39,118 nucleotides of DNA from an uncultured Myxococcales bacterium (lineage in GTDB: Bacteria > Myxococcota_A > UBA9042), in contig CAIYWC010000028.1 in the NCBI GenBank assembly GCA_903929795.1, positions 1-39,118 on the forward strand, in the 5' to 3' direction. The notes below the pieces were generated by a model that searched no databases, was not told the DNA's origin, and worked only from the letters and a program-made list of their open reading frames with translations. The translations under genes and the position numbers were made by a program. Below, piece by piece: positions 1 through 6,592 of this stretch (within the stretch, counting starts at the first letter, position 1; the number at the start of each line of letters is the position of its first letter).

Positions 1-34
1 GGTCGACACCGCGGTGAAACAGCCGAAGGTGAGG

Positions 35-87
35 CGCTGTCGCGCAAGTGCCTGAAACCTATGGTTTCATGCCCATGCGCGACAGCG
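35..87. repeat. 53-bp imperfect palindrome
   Basis: The sequence is symmetric around base 61. The outer arms are 12 bp (CGCTGTCGCGCA and its complement TGCGCGACAGCG) and the core is the perfect palindrome TGAAACCTATGGTTTCA; only the short segment between them is imperfectly paired. It could form a long hairpin or be a dimer binding site. It lies just upstream of the IS21-like end at 222-266, so it may belong to mobile-element sequence. Confidence 0.7.
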
Positions 88-1628
88 GGAGGTGGGCGTG
101 TGTGCGCGGGCATGCGCGCGTCGCTTCGCGCCCGCGTCGCACGCGCCGCGCTCGGACCCGCTGCGCTTGTCCATCGCTGGGCGCGGCTGACATTGCTCGC
201 TGCGCTCGCTGGTGGCCGGGTGCGCGGGAAAAGCCGGGGAGTGGCGGTTTTGGGGAACCGTCAACACTGCGGACGTCCGGCAAGATCGTCCGTCAGCCGG
301 GCCAGTGCCGCAAGGCGTTGCAGGTCATCTTCCACGCCGTCGGACAGGCCCGCGCCGAGCATCTGCTGCACGGCAAGCGGTGCGTCGTCGGATTCCTGAG
401 CCATGCCAAGTCGTTCTCGAGCCGTGGCGGCGCCCAGGACGCGCCCGGTCACGCCGCGTTCACGGCCGTGCTGGCGTTCCTGAAGGAGCGGGACTACGTG
501 ACGGTCGCCCCCTCGCCGGGTCAGCTCCGTTGCAGCTTCTTCGAGCCTGCTGCGTGCTTCCCATCGTTCGACGAACCGCTGGACCGGGTGCTGGTCAGCC
601 GGACGCCCTTGGTCGCGATCCGCATCAGCAAGGAACTGGGCAAGCAGGCGCTGTCCCAGAAATCGTTCACGCCGGAACAGGCCGCGCACATCGCCGACAT
701 GGAGCGTCGCGTCGCCGCCATCAACGAGCACTCGCTCGGCTTCCGGTATCACGTGTTCGAACGCGGTCGGTACCACGAGCTGCCGCAGACGAGTGCCACG
801 TATCACGTCCCGTACAACGACGAGTCGACCCGTCGCGGCGGGCGTCTGTACTGCGCCATCCAGAACCTGCCGCAACGCAGTCGCGCGGGGGATCCGCAAT
901 TCCGCCCGCTGCGGTCGACGCTCCACATCGACGGCAAGCCCACGGCGGAGGTGGACTTCTCCAGCCTGCATCCGCGCATGCTCTACAACATGCGCGGGCT
1001 GCCTTGTCCGGACCGCTGCTACCAGATTCCGGTTCACGGCTGGAACGTTTCGAACGACGATCCTGTCAAGCTGGAGTTCATGAAGTTGGTGCTGCTCGCG
1101 TTGCCGAACTGTGGCAAGGCTTCGAACGGCGCGCGCAAGAATCGTCGGGCCGGCATCCAGACGATCGAACGTCGGCTGACTGAGTTCAACGAGACGCAGG
1201 ATGCCGCGTTCAAAGTGGAGCACGCAGACCTGCTGCCGTGTTTCGGCATCTTCTACGACGGGCCCGCGGACGACTACCCGAACGCGTTGGCGATCCGGCG
1301 TGCGTACAAGGTGCCCCCTTCGGTCACGCCTGAGGCCGTGCTCGATGCGGTCCTCCAGCACCACGCCGAAATCGCCGACCTGCTCTACCAGGGCGTCGGC
1401 ACCTACCTGCAGAGCGTCGACGCCAGGATCATGTTGCGCATCATCGAGCGATTCAACGCCCTTGGCCGGCCGATCGTGACGGTTCACGACAGCTGTCGCG
1501 TCTGGGCCGAGGATGTCGGATTGGCGCAGCAGATCATGACCGAGGAGTACGTGCGGGAATTTCCAGGGTTCCCGCCCAGGTTCAAGATCGACGTGCCGCC
1601 GCCTTGGCTGCCGCCGTTCCCAGCGTGA
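48..1628 (+). CDS. Family-A polymerase palm-like protein, N-terminus probably chimeric
   Basis: No exact family is recognised. The C-terminal two thirds carries motifs arranged like the palm of family-A DNA polymerases and single-subunit RNA polymerases. A motif A-like VDFSSLHPRMLY has its Asp codon at 954-956, a Lys-containing helix FMKLVLLALPN follows, and a motif C-like TVHDSCRV has His-Asp at 1485-1490. A GGRLYCAIQNLPQRSR stretch precedes motif A. No exonuclease domain is seen. The first 73 codons (to base 266) lie inside the IS21-like end and look non-coding (Arg-rich, no plausible fold), so the true gene probably begins after 266 and may be 5'-truncated; no convincing internal start with a ribosome site was found. 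Codons after 267 show strong G/C third positions. Function is inferred from motifs only; it could be a nucleotidyltransferase of a mobile element. Confidence 0.55.
   Translation: MPETYGFMPMRDSGRWACVRGHARVASRPRRTRRARTRCACPSLGAADIARCARWWPGAREKPGSGGFGEPSTLRTSGKIVRQPGQCRKALQVIFHAVGQARAEHLLHGKRCVVGFLSHAKSFSSRGGAQDAPGHAAFTAVLAFLKERDYVTVAPSPGQLRCSFFEPAACFPSFDEPLDRVLVSRTPLVAIRISKELGKQALSQKSFTPEQAAHIADMERRVAAINEHSLGFRYHVFERGRYHELPQTSATYHVPYNDESTRRGGRLYCAIQNLPQRSRAGDPQFRPLRSTLHIDGKPTAEVDFSSLHPRMLYNMRGLPCPDRCYQIPVHGWNVSNDDPVKLEFMKLVLLALPNCGKASNGARKNRRAGIQTIERRLTEFNETQDAAFKVEHADLLPCFGIFYDGPADDYPNALAIRRAYKVPPSVTPEAVLDAVLQHHAEIADLLYQGVGTYLQSVDARIMLRIIERFNALGRPIVTVHDSCRVWAEDVGLAQQIMTEEYVREFPGFPPRFKIDVPPPWLPPFPA
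222..266 (+). mobile_element. IS21-like element terminus (3' end remnant)
   Basis: The 44 bases ending in GTCAACA at 266 match, with 4 mismatches, the reverse complement of 38897-38940, which lies directly downstream of a recognisable istB gene. IS21-family ends typically read TGT...ACA, and this end fits. No istB coding sequence is visible to its left, so in this window it is only a terminal remnant or part of an element with different internal sequence. Interior of the element lies to the left; base 267 starts the flanking DNA. Confidence 0.6.
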
Positions 1629-1691
1629 TTCGAACCGACGACACGGCAAGCTCGCCGCCAGCGTCGAATCCACACCACAGGAGCCGAGACC

Positions 1692-2810
1692 ATGGCAACT
1701 AACCCACACCTCAGCCACCGGCGTGCGCCGCTGGTGTCCGACGCCGACTACTTGGGCATCCGTCCGCTCTTTGCGGTCCAAAATCGTCGCGGCAAGTACA
1801 TCGTCGACACCGAGATGGCGGCCACCTTCTCGACAGTCCCGTGGCAGGTCGTCGAGCAGGAAATCCTGCAGTCTCCCAAGGGAAACAGCTACTTGGACGT
1901 CATCCGCCCGTTCGCATGGGCGAAGCTCCAAAATCGTCCCGAGTATGCCCACACGCCAACGTTTGAGTTGCCCCGCTACCTGGAGAACGCGGTCAAAGCC
2001 GTCCGTGAAGAAGCGAAGTTCGCGATGGCGCGTCATCAATCGCGGACGAACCACCTACGCGAGGGCCGTGCCTACACCGAAATCCAGTGGTGGTTCAGGC
2101 GTCGGCTGTTCGTGGTGCCGCCGCACTTTGGTCCCGACCCCGATCCAGAAAGAACGGCTCGGTACTGGGGCGCCGAAGGGGTGCCCGACCACGCGGCACG
2201 CCCTCAGGTGCGGCAGGTGGCGCTGTTGCGCGGTTTCGGTCCTGGATCATCGGTCGCGCCGGAGCTGGCGCAGGACCGCGACGATGGCCACGCCGAAGGA
2301 TCGGCAGGTGTCGCGATGGCGCCGTCCACCGCGTCGAGGCGCAACAAGTTCACCGAGCAGCGCCCGCGCGAGCGTGCGAAGTTTTCCAGTGCGCAGGCGA
2401 GGCGTGATTTTGTGGGCGCGCACTTCGATGCGTCTCTCGACTTGACGTCGTCGGGTCTGTCCGAGGACTTCCGGCAGCAGCAGGCGTGGGACCCGGACGT
2501 CACGGTGATGCGGCTGGGCGGCCGGTTGCGGACGTTTTCCGCCAACTGCTTCGCCCTTGAGCCGAGCGAGTCGTACGCGCGGCACCTGGCTGGGAAGATC
2601 GCCGGCCGACTCGAACCCGCTGAATCGGTTGCCCATTGGTGGTCACGCATGGTGACGTTCGTCTACGCCGCTTTCGACCTCACGCTGGGCGACGCGCCAA
2701 CGCCAGGGCCTCGGGGCCTCGGTCACATTTTTCTGAACGTGCTGGAGGCGGATCCGACCGACATCTCCGCCCAGATCATCTGCGGCAAGATTCCGCTGAT
2801 CGAACTGTGA
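1692..2810 (+). CDS. Hypothetical protein of the left accessory region
   Basis: The 372-residue product is not recognised. The ATG at 1692 follows a purine-rich AGGAGCCGAGACC, giving a plausible ribosome site, and the gene lies 63 bp after the polymerase-like gene in the same direction, so the two may be co-transcribed. The N-terminal 150 residues and the C-terminal 160 residues read as ordinary globular protein (for example WWSRMVTFVYAAFDLTLGD near the end). The middle part, about 2150-2330, is low in hydrophobics and Arg/Pro/Gly-rich. In that stretch another + frame reads ERLGTGAPKG...RHALRCGRW, reminiscent of a GAPKGNxNAxKHG motif often seen in small proteins of integrated elements. Compensating frameshifts are therefore possible. 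No signal peptide or membrane segment is seen. Confidence 0.5.
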   Translation: MATNPHLSHRRAPLVSDADYLGIRPLFAVQNRRGKYIVDTEMAATFSTVPWQVVEQEILQSPKGNSYLDVIRPFAWAKLQNRPEYAHTPTFELPRYLENAVKAVREEAKFAMARHQSRTNHLREGRAYTEIQWWFRRRLFVVPPHFGPDPDPERTARYWGAEGVPDHAARPQVRQVALLRGFGPGSSVAPELAQDRDDGHAEGSAGVAMAPSTASRRNKFTEQRPRERAKFSSAQARRDFVGAHFDASLDLTSSGLSEDFRQQQAWDPDVTVMRLGGRLRTFSANCFALEPSESYARHLAGKIAGRLEPAESVAHWWSRMVTFVYAAFDLTLGDAPTPGPRGLGHIFLNVLEADPTDISAQIICGKIPLIEL

Positions 2811-2973
2811 GCCGGCAGCATCGCCGATGCCGCCGCGAGAGTGTCCAAGAAGTGTCTGCGCCCACGTGGGCGGATCCCTTCAGGCAGCGATCCCGACACC
2901 GACTTTGTTGTACCCGGTCGCCGCGGTACCCTGGATCACGGAGGGCGCCAAGCCGCTCGTCGCGAGGTCGCCC

Positions 2974-3288
2974 ATGCCGAAGCCCCACCTGAGTCCCGTC
3001 CAACGCGAGCGGATTTTCGCCATGCATCGGCAGGGGTTCACGCACGCGGCGATCGCCGACCTGTTCGAGATCCACCCGCGGACGGTGGTTCGGAACCTCG
3101 CGCCAAAGACCCGCGCGGAGTCGTTGTCGCGAGGGGATGTGGAGCAGCTGCTGGAACTGGTCGACGAGCTCCGCCGCCAGCAGCATTGTCGGGCTTGCGG
3201 CGCGGCCGTCACGCTGATGCCCGAGGTGTCGCCGCCGCCGCCGCCCAGCAAGTACCCGGTACCGCAATGGGGGGATTTCGACGATTAG
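2974..3288 (+). CDS. Small helix-turn-helix protein
   Basis: The 104-residue product starts MPKPHLSPVQRERIFAM, with GAGGT six bases upstream of the ATG; this start is preferred over the longer in-frame extension to 2827, which has no ribosome site and reads as non-coding. Residues about 6-45 form a homeodomain-like HTH of the kind found in transposase N-termini and small regulators (HRQGFTHAAIADLFEIHPRTVVRNL). A later CRAC motif (residues about 73-76) and a Pro-rich tail ending GDFDD follow. The HTH supports DNA binding; the target is unknown. The catalytic domain of a transposase is absent, so it is either a stand-alone regulator or a fragment. Confidence 0.55.
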   Translation: MPKPHLSPVQRERIFAMHRQGFTHAAIADLFEIHPRTVVRNLAPKTRAESLSRGDVEQLLELVDELRRQQHCRACGAAVTLMPEVSPPPPPSKYPVPQWGDFDD

Positions 3289-3541
3289 CTTGTCGCGCCG
3301 ACAGGTCCGTGCTGGCGGTCCATCCTGCGGCGTTTGGCCGCAGCTTCGCCTCGCCGCCGGAGGGCCCACATGGCCGCCGCGCAGGGCTTCGTGTCTGCCG
3401 ATGGGCAGGTCGCGTTGCAGTAGTCGAAGGCGCTGAATCCATCGTCGCAGTGCGGATCTGACGCCTGCGCGGCGCCTAAGCAGATCCAACAGATCGGAAA
3501 CGATCAGTCGTGATAATCAGCGACTGCGGCGGTCTCGGCAT
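3285..3541 (-). pseudogene. Possible small Cys-rich gene with one-base frameshift
   Basis: On the minus strand an ATG at 3541 follows GGAAGGACGCG, a good ribosome site, but its frame closes after 21 codons. One base lower, near the GTTTCC run at 3496-3501, another frame is open down to TAA at 3285-3287. It reads PICWICLGAAQ...HCDDGFSAFDYCNATCP, with CxxC-type cysteine pairs, then an Arg/Lys-rich helix. Joining the two frames needs a one-base correction and gives about 85 residues. Third positions in the second frame are G/C-rich. It would converge on and overlap the HTH gene by 4 bp. This is a weak call: it may be a decayed gene, a sequence error or chance. Nothing else is supported in 3289-3783. 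Confidence 0.3.
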
Positions 3542-3783
3542 CGCGTCCTTCCGTCACCGCGCGCCGGAACCTGACTGTCCAGATGGACACCCGGTATCAA
3601 CAGCTCGCCGGCCCAAAAGAAGCGGCGCGGCGCGTTTGCGACTTCGCGCAGCAGCGGCAATGCCGAGTCTGGATGAGCAAGCGCTGTTGGCGTGCCCGTG
3701 GCCTGCTTGCGTCGCACCCGGTTGAGCCCGATGATGCACTGGAATCGCCAGCCTCGGCCACGCGGCCCTACCGGAGACGTGAA

Positions 3784-4338
3784 ATGCCGCCCAGCATCCA
3801 AACTGTCCGCCAGCACATCGCCTGGTCATACGCCAACCTGGCGCGCGCGCACGCGGCGCTGACCGATGGCGCGAGCAAGTACGCCATGAAGCACCACATG
3901 ATCCGCTCGCGCCTGTACGCCGGGATGTTGAGCGGGAAGTTGGCGATGCAGTCCATGTATGAGGATGAGCGGTTGAAGATGACGTCGGCCCAGCTCTGCT
4001 CGTACTGCGGCGACGCGGAGAAGCTGAGCGTGGACCATCTTATCCCGCGGGTGAAGGACGGGCCCGACGACGCCGACAACCTCGTGCTTGCTTGCCGGCG
4101 GTGCAACAGCTCGAAGCAGGGCAAAGACTTGCTCGTTTGGAGCAAGGGGACAGGGCGGTTCCCGTCGGTCCTCGTCCTGCGACGTTATCTGAAGATCGTG
4201 CAACGGCAGTGCACCGAGCGCGGCCTGTTGGACCACGAGGTCGTCGTCGCGACTGCGCTCGATCTGCCGTTCAGGCTGGACCTGCTGCCGCACACGTTTC
4301 CGCCTTTGGCGGAATTGCGGGTGGCGTTCGCTGGATGA
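3784..4338 (+). CDS. HNH endonuclease
   Basis: The 184-residue protein starts at the ATG preceded by CCGGAGACGTGAA; the upstream in-frame extension to 3583 lacks a ribosome site and looks non-coding. An N-terminal helical part (residues 1-70) is followed by a complete HNH core at about residues 75-120: CSYCG, then VDHLIPRVKDGPDDADNLVLACRRCNSSK. This contains two CxxC zinc pairs and the catalytic His and Asn of the family. HNH enzymes are metal-dependent nucleases used in homing, restriction and phage or mobile-element biology. The neighbours do not reveal which role applies; with the polymerase-like and HTH genes it forms an accessory group. The C-terminus (about 40 residues) is unassigned. 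Confidence 0.8.
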   Translation: MPPSIQTVRQHIAWSYANLARAHAALTDGASKYAMKHHMIRSRLYAGMLSGKLAMQSMYEDERLKMTSAQLCSYCGDAEKLSVDHLIPRVKDGPDDADNLVLACRRCNSSKQGKDLLVWSKGTGRFPSVLVLRRYLKIVQRQCTERGLLDHEVVVATALDLPFRLDLLPHTFPPLAELRVAFAG

Positions 4339-4792
4339 CGCTGCCTTGCGCACCTCGCGGCAAGTGACACCAACGACGGCGGAGTGACAACAACGGCTGC
4401 ATGTTGCGATTGGCGGGTGTTGCCTCGCACGCCCAGCGGCACCGGCCGTCGCGCACCAGTTGGCAGAAACCCAGACCAAACCGCTCGGCGGTTGGACGGT
4501 ACCAGTCGGCGAGCGTCGCTCGGAGCACGCAGGACCAGCGCGTCGTCGCGAGATGGTCATTTCGTCGCGGGCGGACCGCGGCTTCAGACGATGATCACAG
4601 TTGGTGGCGTCGCGTCGCATCCGGGTGGCGCAACCAGCCACGTCGTCAGGGTGCGCACTGCAGCGATGGCACGGCGGCGCCAAATGTGACGGAGATAAGG
4701 CGGAACGGCAGGAAGCCGTCGGACGAGCATCGCAGTCGGGCGGGCCTGACCTGGGTGCCGATGCGGCCGTCCGGTTTGGCACGGAAGTGTCG
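4339..4792. other. Intergenic stretch without recognisable gene
   Basis: About 450 bases between the HNH gene and the first kinase promoter. Open frames exist on both strands but are Arg/Ser/Pro-rich, lack ribosome sites and show no recognisable motif. I see no RNA gene, repeat or convincing terminator. The composition change across it may mark the border between accessory DNA and the kinase array. Confidence 0.5.
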
Positions 4793-4821
4793 TTGTCGGT
4801 CACGGCAGCTTCTGCTAGGTT
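4793..4821 (+). promoter_or_regulatory. Promoter of K1 (shared class A design)
   Basis: TTGTCG (4793-4798) is separated by 17 bases from TAGGTT (4816-4821), followed by a leader of about 36 bases ending AGGCGGTCCAG before the ATG. The same layout (TTGYCS, 17 bases, TASGKT, then AGGYGGTCCA and ATG) precedes K2 and K3, which is the main support. Confidence 0.6.
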
Positions 4822-4857
4822 CATCTCGCAGTTTTTCGTAGCCGTCAGGCGGTCCAG

Positions 4858-6501
4858 ATGTCCGAGTCCCCGAGCTACTTCCCTGCTGGCCACCTGCTGG
4901 CCCAAGGCCGCTACCGCATCCAGAGCCTCCTCGGCGAGGGCGGCATGGGCGCCGTGTACCTCGCCACCGAGACTTCGCTCGACCGCGACGTCGCTCTGAA
5001 AGTTCTGCATCGAGAGCTTACGGCGCATCCGACTGCCCGGCGCCGGATGGAACAGGAAGCGCGGGCGCTCGCGCGAGTCAACTCGGCACAGGTTGTGCGT
5101 GTGAACACGGTGTTTGAAGAGGACGGGCTGCTGATCCTCGACCTCGAGTACATGGCGGGCGGCCGGCTCGATGAGGCGATCCCGTCCGGTGGCGTCGACG
5201 AGGTGACTGCTCGTGCGTGGATGGCGCAGATTCTCAACGGGCTTGGTGCGTTGCACAAGGCCGGCTTGGTCCATCGCGATCTGAAGCCAGCAAACGTGCT
5301 GCTGGACGCCGAAGGCAATCTGCGTCTGACGGATCTCGGCATTGTCCACGATGATCAGCGCTCGACGGCGACCCGTACTCGGCTGGGCGCTCGCCTTGGG
5401 ACACCCGAGTACATGGCGCCCGAGCAGATTGACGGCGCTGCGATTACCGTCCGCACGGACCTGTACGCCGCTGGCGTCACGCTCTTTCAACTGCTTACCG
5501 GCGGCCTGCCGTTCGCGGGCGACGAGATTGACGTGTTGCAAGCCCATCGCCGCCAACAACCCGACCTGAGTGCTGTCCGTATGAAGTCGCCGTCGCTGTC
5601 GGTGGTGGTCGAGCGGGCCATGGCGAAGGATCCTGCGGAGCGGTATGCCAGCGCGGCGGAGATGGCGCTCGGGTTGACCACTGACGTTCCCCCGAGAGTA
5701 AAGCCGTCACTGGCCAAGCCTCCCGCCGCGCCGGCCGTGCCTGAAGTCCGCAGCGCGCCGAAGTCAAAGCCCGCAGTATCAGGGGAAGGGGCGCACCGGC
5801 TCGCTGGCCTGCGTCCCGCGCCCAAGTATTGGCGGGCCGGTGGGGTGCTTGCGTGTGTCGCTCTCGGAGTCGCGGGCGTGTCGCTGTCGCGGGGGCAGAC
5901 TGTTGAACAGCCGGCGCCCCGGCCGGTTGTGAACGTGACTACCGAGTCCGCCCCGTCAACTGTGCCGGCGGCACCAGGCGAAGCAGGGCCCGCCAGCGCA
6001 CCGCCTCCAGTCGCTGTCGAAGCGCCGGCTCCGTACGCGGAAGTCAAGGTGCCTCATCATGCTCCCGCGGTGCCAACCGCAGCCGCGCTTTTGGTCGGGC
6101 AGTACGTTCGTCGGCCATGCGGTGAAATCGAAGACACGAGATCCAAGCTCACCTGGTTCGTCGGTCCCGACCGCACCGTCACCTGGTCAGAGGCGCAAAT
6201 TTTCGTCCAGGGACTCCAGGGGTGCGACCATGACTGGCGGATGCCAACGACCGATGAACTCGCGTCGCTCTACCGGGCGGACCTCTCGGCCGGCATCGGG
6301 TACTTCACGAAAGGCGCGCGGTTCCCGGCCCACATTGCTCCGGTGTTTGCTGCGATTGGCGAAGGCTCCTGGGTTTGGGCAGGCGAAGTCGGCGTCACGG
6401 ACGCACGCGTGATGAACTTCTTCACCGGCCGTCCGCTCTGGATGTCTCGGCAGAACCAGCGGTTTACGACGCGGGCCTTTGCCGTGTCCGGACCGCGATA
6501 G
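4858..6501 (+). CDS. K1: class A Ser/Thr protein kinase with Lcl/DUF1566 sensor tail
   Basis: 547 residues. The cytosolic Hanks-type kinase domain occupies about residues 19-275. It has the glycine loop GEGGMGAVY (26-34), the ATP-binding Lys in VALKVL (48), the catalytic loop HRDLKPANVLL (about 139), a metal motif DLG instead of DFG, and the activation segment TRLGARLGTPEYMAPEQ. A Pro/Ala-rich linker leads to one membrane segment at about 325-345. The outer part, after a second Pro/Ala linker, ends in an Lcl (DUF1566) domain (about 415-545; SKLTWFV, DWRMPTTDELASLY). Lcl domains are presumed extracytoplasmic ligand-binding modules, so the protein probably senses an envelope signal and phosphorylates cytosolic Ser/Thr. 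It stands alone in its transcription unit, directly behind its own promoter. Confidence 0.9.
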   Translation: MSESPSYFPAGHLLAQGRYRIQSLLGEGGMGAVYLATETSLDRDVALKVLHRELTAHPTARRRMEQEARALARVNSAQVVRVNTVFEEDGLLILDLEYMAGGRLDEAIPSGGVDEVTARAWMAQILNGLGALHKAGLVHRDLKPANVLLDAEGNLRLTDLGIVHDDQRSTATRTRLGARLGTPEYMAPEQIDGAAITVRTDLYAAGVTLFQLLTGGLPFAGDEIDVLQAHRRQQPDLSAVRMKSPSLSVVVERAMAKDPAERYASAAEMALGLTTDVPPRVKPSLAKPPAAPAVPEVRSAPKSKPAVSGEGAHRLAGLRPAPKYWRAGGVLACVALGVAGVSLSRGQTVEQPAPRPVVNVTTESAPSTVPAAPGEAGPASAPPPVAVEAPAPYAEVKVPHHAPAVPTAAALLVGQYVRRPCGEIEDTRSKLTWFVGPDRTVTWSEAQIFVQGLQGCDHDWRMPTTDELASLYRADLSAGIGYFTKGARFPAHIAPVFAAIGEGSWVWAGEVGVTDARVMNFFTGRPLWMSRQNQRFTTRAFAVSGPR

Positions 6502-6524
6502 GGCAACGCGCCAGCCGGTCGAGA

Positions 6525-6553
6525 TTGCCCGCCACTGCAGGTTCTGCTACGGT
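6525..6553 (+). promoter_or_regulatory. Promoter of K2 (shared class A design)
   Basis: TTGCCC (6525-6530), a 17-base spacer ending GGTTCTGC, then TACGGT (6548-6553). The leader ends CAGGCGGTCCAC directly before the ATG at 6593, nearly identical to the K1 leader. It lies 23 bp after the K1 stop codon. Confidence 0.6.
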
Positions 6554-6592
6554 CCGCTCGCCTTTTTTCAAAGCAGCAGTCAGGCGGTCCAC

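Noticed and set aside
261..2054. 597-codon open frame on the minus strand opposite the polymerase-like gene
   Set aside because: Antisense shadow. Its last 47 codons (261-404) look protein-like, but there is no ribosome site and the stop lies in the IS end.
3501..3526. CAGTCG...CGACTG inverted repeat as regulatory hairpin
   Set aside because: A six-base stem with a ten-base loop is expected often by chance and no gene start lies at a suitable distance.
3826..5559. 577-codon minus-strand frame spanning the HNH gene and K1
   Set aside because: It covers two well-supported + strand genes and has no recognisable motif.
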